From: Amanita rubescens
Taxonomy: Eukaryota; Basidiomycota; Agaricomycetes; Agaricales; Amanitaceae
Assembly: GCA_015039365.1 (NCBI GenBank)
Contig: WION01000001.1
Location: 1,240,001-1,304,000, forward strand
DNA: 64,000 bases
Direction of reading: 5' to 3'
Made by a program: the position numbers and the translations under genes. Positions 1 through 12,095 of this stretch are shown piece by piece. Position 1 is the stretch's first letter, and every line of letters begins with the position of its first letter. Under the pieces are notes generated by a model that was given only the letters and a program-made list of their open reading frames with translations, made no database searches and was not told the origin of the DNA.

Positions 1-207
1 TGCTACCATAGTTGTCATTGCGGCTGGTATCGTTGCTGCTACCGTAGCTGTCATTGCGGCTGCTACCATAGTTGTCATTGCGGCTGGTATCGTTGCTGCT
101 ACCATAGCTGTCATTGCGGCTGCTACCGTAGTTGTCATTGCCGCTACTATCGTTGCTGCTACCGTAGCTGTCATTGCGGTTGCTACCGTAGTTGTCATTG
201 CCTCCAC
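1..207. repeat. 60-nt tandem repeat, about 3.4 copies
   Basis: Three near-identical 60-nt units (1-60, 61-120, 121-180) and part of a fourth. Copies differ by a few substitutions, for example atag/gtag and ggctggtatc/ccgctactatc. The period is a multiple of three and the repeat is translated on the minus strand as 20-residue units, so it is a coding minisatellite and not a CRISPR or centromeric array. It probably continues to the left of base 1. Confidence 0.9.
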
Positions 208-262
208 CCTGGCGGCCGCTGCCATAGCTGTTGGAGTTGTCGGAGTTGTCGTTGTAACTCAT
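1..262 (-). CDS. Asn/Ser/Gly/Tyr-rich repeat protein, N-terminal part
   Basis: An open frame starts at the ATG at 262 and runs off the window edge at base 1 without a stop, so only about 87 residues are visible. After a short N-terminus (MSYNDNSDNSNSYGSG) it consists almost entirely of 20-residue repeats of the NDSYGSSNDTSRNDNYGSS kind. The composition (N, S, G, Y, D, R) predicts a disordered hydrophilic protein. In basidiomycetes such N-terminal repeats occur on small stress-type proteins, sometimes before a CsbD-like domain, but the C-terminus that would decide this is outside the window. No signal peptide is seen. Function not assigned. Confidence 0.6.
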   Translation of the reverse strand, partial: MSYNDNSDNSNSYGSGRQGGGNDNYGSNRNDSYGSSNDSSGNDNYGSSRNDSYGSSNDTSRNDNYGSSRNDSYGSSNDTSRNDNYGS

Positions 263-1473
263 GATGTCGAATGGTCTGAGGATGAAGTATCGATGTCATT
301 CCAGCCTATTTATCTTACAGGGCTTGGTGGCTAAGCTTCATTAGAACGAGATAATTAAAGAACGTGCGATATCGCGACTATTTTTACATTGACAAACTTC
401 ATGCAAGGTAATCGATGTTCACGACATGCATCACGAGTTGTTTGCGGCGAGTATATCGATGGTTGCGATCGGAATTAGTGGGAACGAAAGGTGCCATTTA
501 TGGTTACAGCCACCATCGCATATGTACGATGCACAGGATAAATTAAAAGATATGTTCTAGCCCGTTCCAACTGACAGAACAAATCTTCTTACCAATCGCA
601 CCATTCTGCATCTCGGAGAACGTGGGGGCAAAGCGGTGCCGGGGCCTGAGGACTTTATTATGTAGACATCCGTCACTAAACATATCAGTAAGCGAATAAG
701 ATTGATCATTTAGTACTTTAGTACTAGCCAATATTGAAGCAGGTGGAAAGGCCTTCAAAATGCACCTTCCGGCTCCAGCCAGCCGCTGCTATTCGATGAC
801 CTGACGACGGCATTTCCCGCCACCAAATTGTGATTTTCCCCACTTCGCCACGAGCGAGTCGGGCACCTGGCCGCCTAGCCAATATTGTGATAGCCCGAGG
901 CCTGACAGTGAAAACTGAAGAGCTTGATCTAATCTGGAAGATTTCGGCCGTCGTTCCATTCTCCATGTAGCTAGCTACCTGAGCGACGGGCATACTAGTA
1001 GAAACTTATTTCGAAGTTTGTGCGAAGAAACGACGCCACAAGATTGGTCTAAGTGGACTATTTTGATGCACCACAGTCGAGAACATGTCAAGGGAATGCG
1101 CCTTAATTTCCAATCCTTACTTTATTAGTATTCCTTACAATAAAGAATTGACCGGTGACCTGCTGATGCCCACGGGCTCGGCGTTTGACGTAGGCGATTG
1201 GCAACCGAGATGTGCTATTTTCGACAGTCATTCCTCACCTCCACAAAGAGAGGCTATGAGTATCTGATACTGTTATGGTAAGGTCATCATTATTGTAGTA
1301 GATGACTGGAGTTCTGGCATGCGAACGGCTGCCAGGTTTTCCTTTGATGCACCCAGTACGGTATATTTGATCTTTTTTCTATTCGGAATATACTCTTGGA
1401 ACAGTTCAACATGATGATATCTTACCCCAGTGAATGGACAACAAAGCAGCGGGCGCTAGATGTTGCTCACCTC
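263..1473. other. No recognisable gene
   Basis: About 1.2 kb upstream of the repeat-protein start. Only short open frames occur (for example 543-758 and 724-993 on the minus strand, 1085-1267 on the plus strand). None resembles a known family or chains into a spliced gene by eye. The interval must hold the promoter of the 1-262 gene and the 3' flank of the 1474-1773 frame. Confidence 0.5.
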
Positions 1474-1773
1474 CTATAGCTCGTCCCCGCCTCTTTTAGA
1501 CCTCGTCCGGGGGATTTGGACATCAACCCTGCTAATTCCTTGGAGTTCTTTCAAGATCTCTAAGATGTCCTCCTCCTCGCGTTGCCATACGGCCTTGGGC
1601 ACGCTGTACAGCTGAACATCCTCTAGTTGACCAACATTGCCCACATGCACGAGAGAAGAATGCCTTTCGACAAGAGAAGCAGGGCGCTGGAGGTATTGCG
1701 AACCAGGAGACAGGGTAATGGCGAGATACGTGTTCGTATTGTAGTTCAGGCCTTGCATGGCGGTTATGGTCAA
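1474..1773 (-). CDS. Small hypothetical protein (99 aa)
   Basis: Intronless frame from the ATG at 1773 to a stop at 1474. I do not recognise the family. It has no signal peptide or membrane segment, an acidic middle segment (REEEDILEILKEL) that could be helical, and a basic C-terminus (RTRSKRGGDEL). The start lies 73 nt from the ATG of the divergent inositol polyphosphate kinase gene, which fits the head-to-head arrangement common in this window. Balanced composition and a clean start and stop favour a real gene, but it could be one exon of a longer one or a chance frame. Confidence 0.4.
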   Translation of the reverse strand: MTITAMQGLNYNTNTYLAITLSPGSQYLQRPASLVERHSSLVHVGNVGQLEDVQLYSVPKAVWQREEEDILEILKELQGISRVDVQIPRTRSKRGGDEL

Positions 1774-1846
1774 GCTTATTGTTGATACGTTGATATATAT
1801 CTATATCTAATCAAAACAGAAATCAACTACAAGCGCTGCCACATCC

Positions 1847-2917
1847 ATGCAGAACACGACAGAAGTGACAACTGGCGTTTCAGAAACCCATGCACTCTCA
1901 TCGCGGGTTGGTGGTCATCAGGGCCTCCTGACCAGCGATGATGATTCTCTCGTTATCAAACCTACGTTGCCGCTTGAAATAGCATTTTATCGAACAATCA
2001 ATGGAGACGCCGCCTACGCGCCGCTGCAACCATTCGTGCCGAATTTTATTGGAACGCTTAGGTTGGAGGGTGAACTGATCCAGCGCGATGGCGACATCGA
2101 ACCAGAGAATATACGTACAGCGAGCGACAAAGCAGATAAGTCATAATCACTAATTCCTTGGACGATAGACTTAGCGAATGCCAACACAGTCCATCGTCTT
2201 GGAGAACCTGGCAAGCTCCTTCCTCAAGCCTAATATCATGGATATTAAGCTCGGTACTGTATTGTACGACGAAGTGGATGCGCCGCCCGCCAAAAAGGAA
2301 AGGATGATAGAAACGGCACGAAACACGACATCACTTGAAACTGGAATTCGTCTCACTGGCTTTCAGGTCAGTTGATTGATCAATGTAGAAGAAAATGTCC
2401 TCATGGTTTCAAGGTATACGATAATGCCACCGGGAAAGCAGTTGTGACACCAAAAACCTATGGGAAATCGATAACAAAGTCTCAGTTACCGGAAGGCTTA
2501 GCTCGATTTTTCCCTGTTGGTTCAAGCAATGCAGGAGAGCCATCGCTTGGACTTCCCGTTCGGTTATTGTTGCCCATTTTGCACGGTATTAGAGACGACG
2601 TCGCGGAGATACGAGAGATTCTTTCAACATTCGAAGTTAGAATGGTGGGAGCCAGCGTTCTCATCACCTACGAGGGAGATTGGACACGAGCAAAGGAGGG
2701 ATTGCAACGGATCGAAGAGGACGAGGAGGACGAGGAGGACGAAGATGAAAGTGATGACGAAGAGAAACCAGGTTTACCATATGTCGTGAAGCTGATTGAT
2801 TTTGCTCACACGCGTATCACACCGGGGAGGGGACCTGACGAGGGTGTTCTATTTGGACTCGATATCTTACTTGGGTTGATAGATGGACGGATTGAACAGT
2901 TGACGTTACACAATTAA
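1847..2917 (+). CDS. Inositol polyphosphate (multi)kinase, IPK family
   Basis: The protein carries the hallmarks of the IP6K/IPMK/IP3K family. These are an N-terminal block matching fungal Arg82/IPMK-type enzymes (VGGHQGLL, LPLEIAFYR, FIGTLRLEG), the inositol-binding PxxxDxKxG motif (PNIMDIKLG, near 2229-2255), the SLL-like segment GASVLITYEGD, and the nucleotide/metal-binding DFA motif (LIDFAHT) near the C-terminus. Such enzymes phosphorylate IP3/IP4 and feed inositol pyrophosphate signalling in nucleus and cytosol. An acidic Glu/Asp run sits between the last two motifs. The second intron (2367-2413) is clean. For the first, the obvious donor (2115) and acceptor (2174) differ in phase by one base, so there is a frame slip or an unrecognised junction. 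Family assignment is firm; the sub-family is inferred. Confidence 0.88.
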
Positions 2918-3301
2918 TGTTGTAGTGTATAGAATAGTAAAAAGGTCTACGTGGGACTCGAACCGCTGCGCGACTGACGAACTGTCCTTATCTCCGAAGA
3001 CTAACTCGGCGAGTCCTGCTGGTTGCGGAATTGCTTCCCTGGCCAGTCAAGGTCAGATTATTCCAAGTTCGAGCCAAGCCTTTCGGCACGGGGAACTGTG
3101 GACACCAAGTTTTCTGGAGGGGACAGCCTTGAACCAGCGCACTTACGGATTTAGCCAATGAGAATAATCCCACGCATCCCCGAATTGCGGCCGTTATAGC
3201 CGTTCCGCCATGGCGGTATAAGATTTCTTCTTATAAACTTTTATAAGTGACGGAACTAGGGATCAACTTCAAAAGCGTTTACTGGTCACTTTGACTTCAG
3301 C
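2918..3301. other. Intergenic spacer with a tRNA-like fragment
   Basis: Between the kinase stop and CDC73. On the minus strand at about 2943-3020 there is an A-box-like segment (CGCCGAGTTAGT), a B-box-like GGTTCGAGTCC about 45 nt later and a TTTTT tract right after it, which together recall a Pol III unit. I could not fold a cloverleaf: the acceptor and T stems do not pair. It may be a dead tRNA or tRNA-derived sequence. The rest is probably the CDC73 promoter. Confidence 0.35.
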
Positions 3302-4883
3302 ATGGCCTCCACAAGCCCAGATGCACTTATAAGCCTCAGACAGGCTATCCGGAGCAAGAATCCTATCACCTACGCCAATGGCGATTCTCCATGCTCCTCT
3401 CTATTGAATGCTACTCACATTGTCCTTGGCGCCGGCGCGTCTTTCCCAAAATCTGCTTCGACACGACTTAGAAAACAAGGTGTCACAACAGCCTCTGGTT
3501 TACAAGATTATCATACTCTGGAGGCCGTGTACCTTGCATGGCTGCTCCGCGATGCACCAGGTGGTGAATATATGAAGCAAGCCCGGGAGAATGGCTTGGC
3601 TGTGGGTTTCGTGAGTGTAACTGAGCGCAAGAACGTTGTAGATTGGTTGGAAGGGAAGGTGGCCGAATACGAACGTATTGCGCCTCTCGTTGGTATGTTC
3701 ATAATCTCTCGTTTGGTATAAAGAATTTCTTAAGTATATTTTACGTGCAGAGGAGTCGACAACACCTCCGGGTTCGCCTCCTCGTGGTAGTCAGGCATTA
3801 CCATCTTCGTCTGTGAAAACACAGCTCTCGACAACATCACCATCGAAGCGTCGTTACGTGGCTGATATCCAAGATGCTGAGATGGTGAAGAGAATCAGGC
3901 AGGGTGAGGTGGAACTCAGAGATCGCAACACTGTCCTGCGTGGCATAAAACCTAATGTATGTTGCTGTTCTTGTTGTGTTTATCGGCTCCTTAACCTTTG
4001 TATTAGAATTTCTCTGCTGTCCGGACGGCATCTGCTGAAAAGCTTAAGAAACTTAAGGAAGCTAGCAAAACCGGGAGTGTCTCGACGCCGTCAACTGCAC
4101 CTTCAGGCGAGTGATTTTCTTATTTATCTTTGTCCTTGTCTATAGCTGTACAACAGATTCCAAGATGCAACCTCGCAAAGCTCGTAAGTCTCGGAACTAT
4201 CGATTGAAGCGCATTTTAATGCATTATTTAACAGGACATAACGATCCAATCATCATTATCTCATCATCTCCTACCGCTCTGATTACTATGCATAATGTCA
4301 AACGTTTCTTGCAAGAGTCAACGTGAGTCTCCAAGATCATTCTCACTTATGCGCTTCTAAATGTATATGGGGCAGTTTTGAGCTAACGCAAGAAGCTAAA
4401 GCGAGAGCTGCGCGCGAAGGTAATACGCGACCGGAGGATGTAATACCTATATACCGCAAGCGCGTTACAATCAACTCGAGCGGGAAGGAAACAGAAAGTC
4501 AGGCACGCTACTTCGTCGTTGACAACGTAGAAGCATTAGCGAAATTTGGTGCCGACTCGTGGGAACGTGTTGTCTGCGTTATGACCACTGGTCAAGCGTG
4601 GCAGTTCAAGCCGTACAAGTGGAATGAGCCAACGCAACTGTTTCACCATGGTACATTTTCTCGTTGTCCAATATGTTAACGAATGCTAATATATGTATCA
4701 GTCAAAGGTATCTACGTCTGCTGGTCCAACGACCCGCCGAATACGAAAATAAAGGACTGGAATGTGACAGAGCTTAAGATTGATCCACATCGAAGACATG
4801 TCGACAAATCTGTTGTTGCACACTTCTGGAAGACATTGGATGGATGGATCTTGGCGAATAAGGCGTGGTTACTCAAGGGCTGA
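3302..4883 (+). CDS. CDC73: Cdc73 (parafibromin), Paf1 complex subunit
   Basis: This subunit of the Paf1 complex works with elongating RNA polymerase II and promotes H2B ubiquitination and H3 methylation. The N-terminal block (ALISLRQAIRSKNPITYA, then LEAVYLAWLLRDAP, YMKQARENGLAVGFVS, VVDWLEGKV) and the central RRYVADIQDAEMVKRIRQGE segment are typical of Cdc73. The C-terminal Ras-like domain begins at PIIIISSSPTALITMHNVKR and ends near DGWILANKAWLLKG. Exons I can follow are 3302-3692, 3751-3956, 4007 to about 4106, about 4157-4179, 4236-4322, 4376-4650 and 4702-4883. The third intron is unusual: either a GC-AG intron (4107-4156) or a very short GT-AG one of about 35 nt. Length and domain order are complete. 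Confidence 0.95.
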
Positions 4884-5250
4884 TTTAAAGCGGAGACTGA
4901 ATTGTGCTTCTGCACAGTTTACGTGTGCTCGATCTTCCTTCTTTGAGGAGACCAAAACGACGACCACCCTTTCTATTCGCACGATAGCTGGATTGTTACT
5001 TGTAGAGTGAATCTCGCACCCAAGTCAAATTACAGACCATGTCTTTTTGTGGCTGGTCTGTGCCAAAGTTGGTGCGGAAAGCAAAAGCGGATGACTTAGT
5101 GCTCGACGCAAGTCTGGTCGATTCTCGTGGTGCCAGCGGGAGGCGCAGAGCCGGCAGTTCGAACATGTCTTCGATACGTCGATACGGTAGTGTAACTAAT
5201 ATAACAAATCGCCATTTTACATAATTCAACCTCTTCGTCCTACTACCACC
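4884..5250. other. Intergenic spacer, promoter of the intersectin gene
   Basis: No family-like frame on either strand. The longer minus-strand frame entering from 5484 is the antisense of a Gln-rich coding region. The stretch should contain the CDC73 terminator and the promoter of the gene starting at 5251. No sharp motif stands out. Confidence 0.5.
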
Positions 5251-8200
5251 ATGTCGTGGACGGGCTTCCCCCAACAGCCCCAATTTCAGCAACCTCAGTT
5301 TCAACAACCCCAGTTTCAGCAGCATCAGATTCCACAACAGCCCACGTTCCAGCAGCAGCAATTTCCAAACTCTCAGTTTCAACAGGGTTATACTCTTGGA
5401 AACCCACAACTTAATCCGCAGCCGACGGGGTTTCCGTCGCAGCGTCCCCAAGGCTTCCAGCAACCCCAGCAAACAGGATTCCAACCATCATCTGGCTTCT
5501 TGCAGGTGCAGCCGACCGGTTTTGTTGGTTCATCGTTTCAGCAGCAGAACCGTCCAGCCCCGCCCCCGCCTCCGGTTCCCCCATTTCCGAACCAACTACA
5601 GCAGCCCAATCAATCTTTCAACTTTCTAAATGCGCCTCCCCAACAATCTCCGTCTGTCAGCACCCCTAGTCTCGTATCACAGCCGACCGGTTTTGCGCCA
5701 AGAGCTGCGGCGCCATTAGTCCCCCAAGTGACTGGCTACATTGATCCAAGGTTGCAGTTGATGTCAAGCACATTTATGCCAATGAATGCATCTGCACCAT
5801 ACACTTCCGCAGGCATGCCACTTCTCGCTCCCCAACAGCAGAATTTACAACAGTCCTTTCAACAACATAATCAGACGCAACGCGGGACGGTTGGCCAGCA
5901 GATGTCCTGGGCTTTAACCAAGGCAGAGAAAAAGAATTACGACCAAATTTTTCGATCTTGGGATGCTCATGGCACTGGCTTCATCAGCGGTCAAACTGCG
6001 CTCGAAGTTTTTGGAGCTAGCGGTATTCCGAGGGATGACCTAGCTCGAATATGGTATGTTCGATGCTCAGAAATAAACAAAAATTCTTATCACCTTTTAC
6101 ACAGGGGTCTCGCGGATAAGGATAATCGAGGCAAGCTTAACATTGCAGAGTTTCATGTGGCCATGGGTCTAATTTATCGGAGTGAGTGTCTATTTTATGG
6201 AAATGTTACTGATATTTGATCTGTGCATTAGTTCTCAATGGAATGCCGATTCCTGAACAGCTTCCACCCGAACTTGTTCCGCCCTCAGCCCAAGACCTCG
6301 GCAACTCGGTTGACATGCTGAAAGATTTGTTAAAGAATGAAACTTACCGTTCGCCATCAGCAACGGAAGCACCCGTCTCCCGCCTGAAAAATCGTTCTTT
6401 TAACAGCACGTCACCATCGCTGGAAAGCGGAAGAGATGCAACAATTTATAAACACGACGATTCTGAGCCTCCTGGTGGATTCTATCAGCCGCGGTCTCGT
6501 CACATCAACCGCGACGATGTTAGGTCTAGGAATGAGCAAGGCGCTTCGGCTGATCTGACAGAAATGAAGAGGAAGTTGGCCAATGCAGCTGATATGCTCG
6601 ATCGGGCTGCAGAGGCGGAGGCAGCTAAGACAGCTGAAGATGAAGAATTAGAAAAGGAGATGGATGACCTCAAATATCGTGTCGAACGAGTAAGCGACGA
6701 CCTACAGTACATCTCCCGAGGACCGCGTAGCGTCGCAAAGGATGAAGAGAAGCGACGTCTGGAGCGAGAGCTCCTGAACCTAATGCATGAGCGCATACCA
6801 GAACTCGAGCGTAGGATCAAAGCCAGAGACGAAAAGAAAGAGCGGGAGAAGAGACAATGGGCTCGTGATCGCGACAGAGCTAACGATCGGTTCGGAAGAT
6901 ATACTCCAAAGGAGGACAGTTACACATCGCGCAGATACGATGACCGTGATAGGCCCTATTCTCGAGGAGCCTATGATAGAGATGATAAAGATGATAAATA
7001 TGGAAGGGACTACGACAGGCAGGACTATAATCGCACGCCATCCCGGCATGACAGATCCCGTTCGCGTGAAAGAGAGCGTGAACCTCCTCGTCCAACCCGT
7101 TCAACACCTGCACCCGCAGCTTCGACCCGCGAACCTCCACCTACCGTGACACCCCCGAAGCCTTCCCCTTCTCCAACGCCTGCGAAGAATATGACACTAG
7201 AGGAACGCCAAGCATATGCCAAAGCTGAGGCAAGGCGTCGTATTGAAGCACGCAAGGCAGCTCTCGGCATAGTCGCTCCAGCTTCAACCTCTCTTGACAC
7301 ATCTGTTGAAGAAAGATTACAACAAGAAAAGAAAGAAGCGGAAGAAAAGGCTCTTGCTGCAGAGAAGCAAGCGGAGGATCGGGAACGCTTTAGGCGGGAA
7401 CGGCTTGAGACTGAGAAGGCTTCGAGGGAAGCGAAATCACCCACTTTACCGTCCCCAGCCCCCGTTGCTAGCCCAACGGCCCCAGAACCCAGGTCGGCGC
7501 CCGCTCCCAAAGCTCCGCCTCTCCCTAAGTCCAGGGCACCTGCGCCTCCCCCTCCTCGTCGAAATCCAACCGCTAGCAACGCTAGGCCAAACCCTCCTGC
7601 ACCTCCTACGTCCGGTACCCCGATTAAACCCCCTGCCGCGGAACAGCCTACGCCAATGAAACCAAAGGTTGACCCCGAGGAGGAAGCTATGCGAATGCGC
7701 GAGGAAACTCTCAGGAAGCAACGCGAGGCAAGGGCAGAACGACTCCGTCAACTGGAAAAAGAGGAAGAGGAGGCAGCTCGACGAGAAGAAGAATATCAAG
7801 CAAGATTACAGTCCTTGAAGGCTAAGGCAACCCCGCAGCCTGTTCAGCCCATTCCTCAACCAGAGCCTGAACCACTGTCTGAACCACATTCCGTCAACAG
7901 TGCACCTTCGGTGGACACACCAAAACCTGCATCGGCTACTCCCCTTCAGGATGCGCCATCCGCCCCCGATCCAATTTCTAAGTCTATGATCCCTTCAACG
8001 TCTGAGAAATCCACAAATCCATTCTCTCGCTTCATCAATAAGGATACAAGCTCACCAGCTGCTCCGGCGGATAATACTGGGAACCCTTGGGCTCGAGCAA
8101 TGAGCAATCCAGTTACTCCTAGTCCACCTAAAAGTCCTTTCCCCGCTGCCAAGCCGAGTTATAATATTGCACCCTCGTCCAGCATCGACGATGATTGGGA

Positions 8201-11200
8201 TGAGATCAAGGAGAACGAAAGCGATGATGACAGCAGTGATGATGAAATTGCGAGGTCTAGGGCAACGAGAGCAAACATTGCGCAGCAGCTATTTGGAAGT
8301 ATGTTGCCCACACCTACTTCACCAGCCGTAGAAAGCTCCCCAGTTGCATTGCCATCCTCTCCAGCGCCCGGCCCGCCACCACCGCCGCCACCGCCACCAG
8401 CACCATCTGCTCCTTCCTTGGAGACCATCCCTGCTCCTGCTTCTGATCCCGGAGATGTAAGTGCGTTGATGCGGTCGATCCAAGGTGGAATGAAACTACG
8501 ACCTGCAAAGACTGTTGACAAAAGTGGGCCGCCAGTCTCCGGCCGGGTGTTAGGAGATTCAGCCCCCCCTCCGCACATCAGTGCAAGCGTTGCAAATGCC
8601 CCTTCCAGCTCTGCACAAGGCTTACCTGAACCTCCTCCTATGGAGAATTCAAGGTCGAATGATAATAGACAATCGGTTGATTGGTTCGCGAATCGGGCGG
8701 TCGACGCTGGCTTGTCGAATTCTTGGATAGACGTGCTACCTGTTGCTAGAGAAGAGGAAGAGCAAGAAGAAAAACTTCCGGTCCCTACCATTCAAGTTGA
8801 ACAGATGAATATCCAGGACGATGCCAACAGCTTATTATCTGACATTGATAAGTCTACAGGTTAGACTCCATCAGTGGTTTTGTACCGTATACTAAGATGT
8901 CGACTAGAATACCGCGCCCGAACACTGTATCCTTTCACAGGTGACGGTCTAGATGAACTTTGTGAGCGATAAACCCTTTACTACTCGATCGTTTACTTAT
9001 GACATGCAGCATTCGAAGAAAATCTTGTGCTCATAGCGAACCCTTCCAAATCTGGCGGCGACTGGTGGCATGGGAGGCTCGTTGGCTCTGGGGAATCAGG
9101 CTTATTCCCCAAAACTTTTGTGGAGGTAGTCGAACCAGGTGAGCAAAGTGTTTTATTTGTTTATTGTAACGTGCTGACCCTGATCTCAACAAGTCGTGGC
9201 AAAAGCGCTATATGATTACGATGGGGGCAGTCCAGATGAACTGCGATTTTCACAAGGTGATATTATATCAATCATAGACAAGAACGACGAGGAATGGTGG
9301 AAGGCAGAGATGGATGGCATGGTATATATCCTGCCTGCAACGTACGTTGAAATCGAGGGTTAGTAATGTCCCTAGACGCCATTGAGTCGTTCCGTTTACG
9401 TTAGTCGTAATGACCCTAGGCTAAAATTCATTTTTCTTTTGCTTTTTCCCATGTACATTCCCAATATATCTACACTACAAATGGATTTATCGATCATGCC
9501 TCGTCCCTTGCTTAACTCTACCAATCAAACATCCGTAGGCAAGAATCGTCCGAGCACAAGTGCAACTGCGTTTGTCGTTCAGCCGATCACGGCATCACAG
9601 GGAATTGAACACGCAGAATTTCTTTGTGAAAACACTGCTAATAACGGGGGCGACGACTGCTCCGATGGCTCGACTTCGGATTATGCATCTTTTGAAAGTG
9701 AAGACGAAGATGACGACGCTCGTTCTGCAGGAGAGCGTCAAGCCCGTGAACGTGAACGACAGATGGTACTCGAAGCGGCCGGACTAATCGTGAACCAAAA
9801 CGTAAAGCCACCTCCGGCAGTGTCTCCGAGCTCAACGGCGAAGGTAGCCCCTGTAGTACCTAGACGTCGCACGGTGCGCAAGAGTGACCCATATTTAAAG
9901 GATCTCCCACCCCTTCCGGATACGGAGCCTATGGATCATGCAGCAAGGTTGGACGATGCTCTTGAACGGTTCAAATCCATAAAGAACAGGCAACTATCAG
10001 ATAATCGATTATCGCTAATTTCTATGGACTCGGTAAGCTTACCATCACCTACGATATCAAATTCAAGCTCCATCCCACCGAGTACGACGCGAGAGAATGA
10101 GGGACATAAAAGATATTCCCAGTTCCTTCAATTCCTAGGCGGTTCGAAGGTTCAGGAACAAGAGAAGAAGTCGATATCAACCCTAACTATATCGGGACCC
10201 ATAACCGGAGCCCCTGATGATATATCCCGTTCAGCAAGCCCAAATGTATGTACTCTTTTCCTCAGTTGATACTGGTTCCCTACTCAGAAGCCCGGAAAAT
10301 AGCTTTGGGCAAGCCATATTGATCAATCTGCACTAGAAGGACTGCCAGATACTGAACGTAAAAGACAAGAGGTAAGTTGCATGCTGCAACTGTCCAAGTA
10401 TTCTGTATTGTGATCTCTATAAGGCGATCCACGAATTGATAGCCACCGAAGCCGATTATGTTCGAGACTTACAGCTGATCGTGGAGGTTAGACCCATTGT
10501 ATTGCAGACAACTGATTTTAAAGATGTGAATAGATCTTCTATGCCTCCGTGTTGCCAATGTTATCTGAGAAAGAAGCCACCGTCATTTTCGCCAACATTG
10601 AAGATATTCTCTTAGTCAACACGGTACGAGTTTTGAGCGTCATGGTATCTATTAATTAGGATTATTCCAGGCATTCTGGAGCTCGTTAGAGGAGCGACAG
10701 AGGGATTCCCAACTTTACATTGATAAAATCGGTGACATTTTGCACAAGCATATACCTAATATGGGTGTATATATGGTAAGGTTGCTTTGATTAGTTTTGA
10801 GAGCCATGTATTGATAATGGACCAAGGAGTATTGTGTTAATCAAGCAACGGCAGCAAAAGTGCTGCAATCGTTGAGAGACAATAATACTGAACTAGCCGA
10901 CCATTTGCAGGCAAGTCTTTCATCCTTAGCAACTTTCTCAGCTCATTCCCACTGCTAGCGCATAAGGGATAGCAACACCGCTGTGCGAAATCTCGACTTG
11001 TCCAGCTACTTGCTGGCGCCCAGTAAGTCTTCAATTTTATTCAAATTGCAGGCCCGATTAATCATTCGTAGTGCAACGAATCACGAAATATCCTTTGTTA
11101 ATTAAACAAGTGAGACGTGCCTTCAAATATCTGCGGGAATAGGTATTGATATTCAACGCAGATCCAACATTATAGTGAGGCCGAAGATGAACAGCAAATT

Positions 11201-11905
11201 ATTGGCGAGTGTCTGTACAACGCAGAAAGGCTTTTGGACCGTATAAACGAATCCTTGCGAGAACAAGAAGGGAAAGAACGACTACGACTGGTATCTCAGA
11301 ATCTTTGGATTGGATCAGGGTAAGTAGGGTGGGATCTGCTTTCTTAATGGCAGTCAAGTAACATGGACCAGGCGTCTTGACCTAACAGCACCGACGCGGT
11401 TCATGGGCCCGCGTCGACTCATAAGGGAAGGCTTGCTAATAAAAGCCAAGAGCGGGAGGAGACTGCATGGCTTTCTTTGCAGCGATATCATGGTGTTGAC
11501 GGATGCATCAATGAAGACGTTATATAGATTGGTCAGTTTCTCCATCCATCCATCTAATCGCCATTTTACGAGTCTCTCAAAGCCTATACCCTTGATACAT
11601 TCCCAAGCTTCGGTAGTTTCTACCCATAAAGGTGATTCTTACTGAGTTACGCAGCGCGCATTCCTAACGCTTTATAGACGAACTGACGTTTCAAATCAAT
11701 CAATCTTACCCCCGCGGTGGAGATAAAATAGTATTAAAGACAAAACCCGTTCGAGAGGGACAGGGTGAGTTACCCCCTGCTTTACGGACAACGGCTTATT
11801 TTAAGTACTTGCACTCCAGCATGGGTTGAAGACTTCAACAAGGCAAGCCGGCGTTGTCATAGAGCAGAAGAACGGGCATATCAAGGTCGAACCACCGTCA
11901 CTTGA
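5251..11905 (+). CDS. CIN1: Intersectin-type endocytic scaffold with RhoGEF (Cin1-like)
   Basis: One long multi-exon gene of roughly 1,900 residues. In order it has a Gln/Pro-rich N-terminus; an EH domain (ALTKAEKKNYDQIFRSWDA to AEFHVAMGLIYR); long Arg/Glu-rich coiled coils and Pro-rich linkers; two SH3 domains (SGGDWWHGRLVGSGESGLFP and ALYDYDGGSPDELRFSQGD with EEWWKAEM); an acidic linker; a Dbl-homology RhoGEF domain (IATEADYVRDLQLIVE to SYLLAPMQRITKYPLLIKQ); and a PH domain ending near WVEDFNKASRRCHRAEERA. This matches the long form of Cryptococcus Cin1 and animal intersectin, except that I see no C2 domain. Expected role: link endocytic coats and actin to Rho-GTPase activation at the plasma membrane. 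Early exons are 5251-6053, 6105-6181, 6232-8859, a 21-nt micro-exon 8941-8961, 9010-9138, 9194-9358, 9539-10245 and 10303-10371; later exons are short. The 9359-9538 intron is unusually long. Confidence 0.9.
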
Positions 11906-12095
11906 GATATTATTGCATGACTAAATTTATCGAATATCAACGATTTACGGTACAAAGTACAAAAGTAATACCTGTAGAATAATACAAGAATAATCTCGTG
12001 ACGCCATCCCTGTCACATGTGAATGACAGCTTTACCGTGTGGGCGGTTATATACCGACCGGCTATCGTTCAAGAGCACCCACCTACTTTTTGAAA

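Noticed and set aside
1..207. CRISPR-like array
   Set aside because: There are no unique spacers; the 60-nt units are contiguous, in frame and translated, in a eukaryotic gene.
543..993. Two minus-strand frames of 71 and 89 codons
   Set aside because: No family resemblance, no coherent splice partner and ordinary chance length.
2938..3020. tRNA gene on the minus strand (A- and B-box-like segments with TTTTT terminator)
   Set aside because: The acceptor and T stems do not pair and no cloverleaf could be drawn; at most a tRNA-derived relic.
4996..5484. Leu-rich protein on the minus strand
   Set aside because: Antisense of the Gln/Pro-rich exon of the intersectin gene; the composition is explained by the opposite strand.
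7025..8791. Gly/Ala- and Ser-rich minus-strand frames (7025-7579, 8159-8791)
   Set aside because: Shadows of the Pro/Ser-rich linkers of the intersectin gene, which has strong domain evidence on the plus strand.
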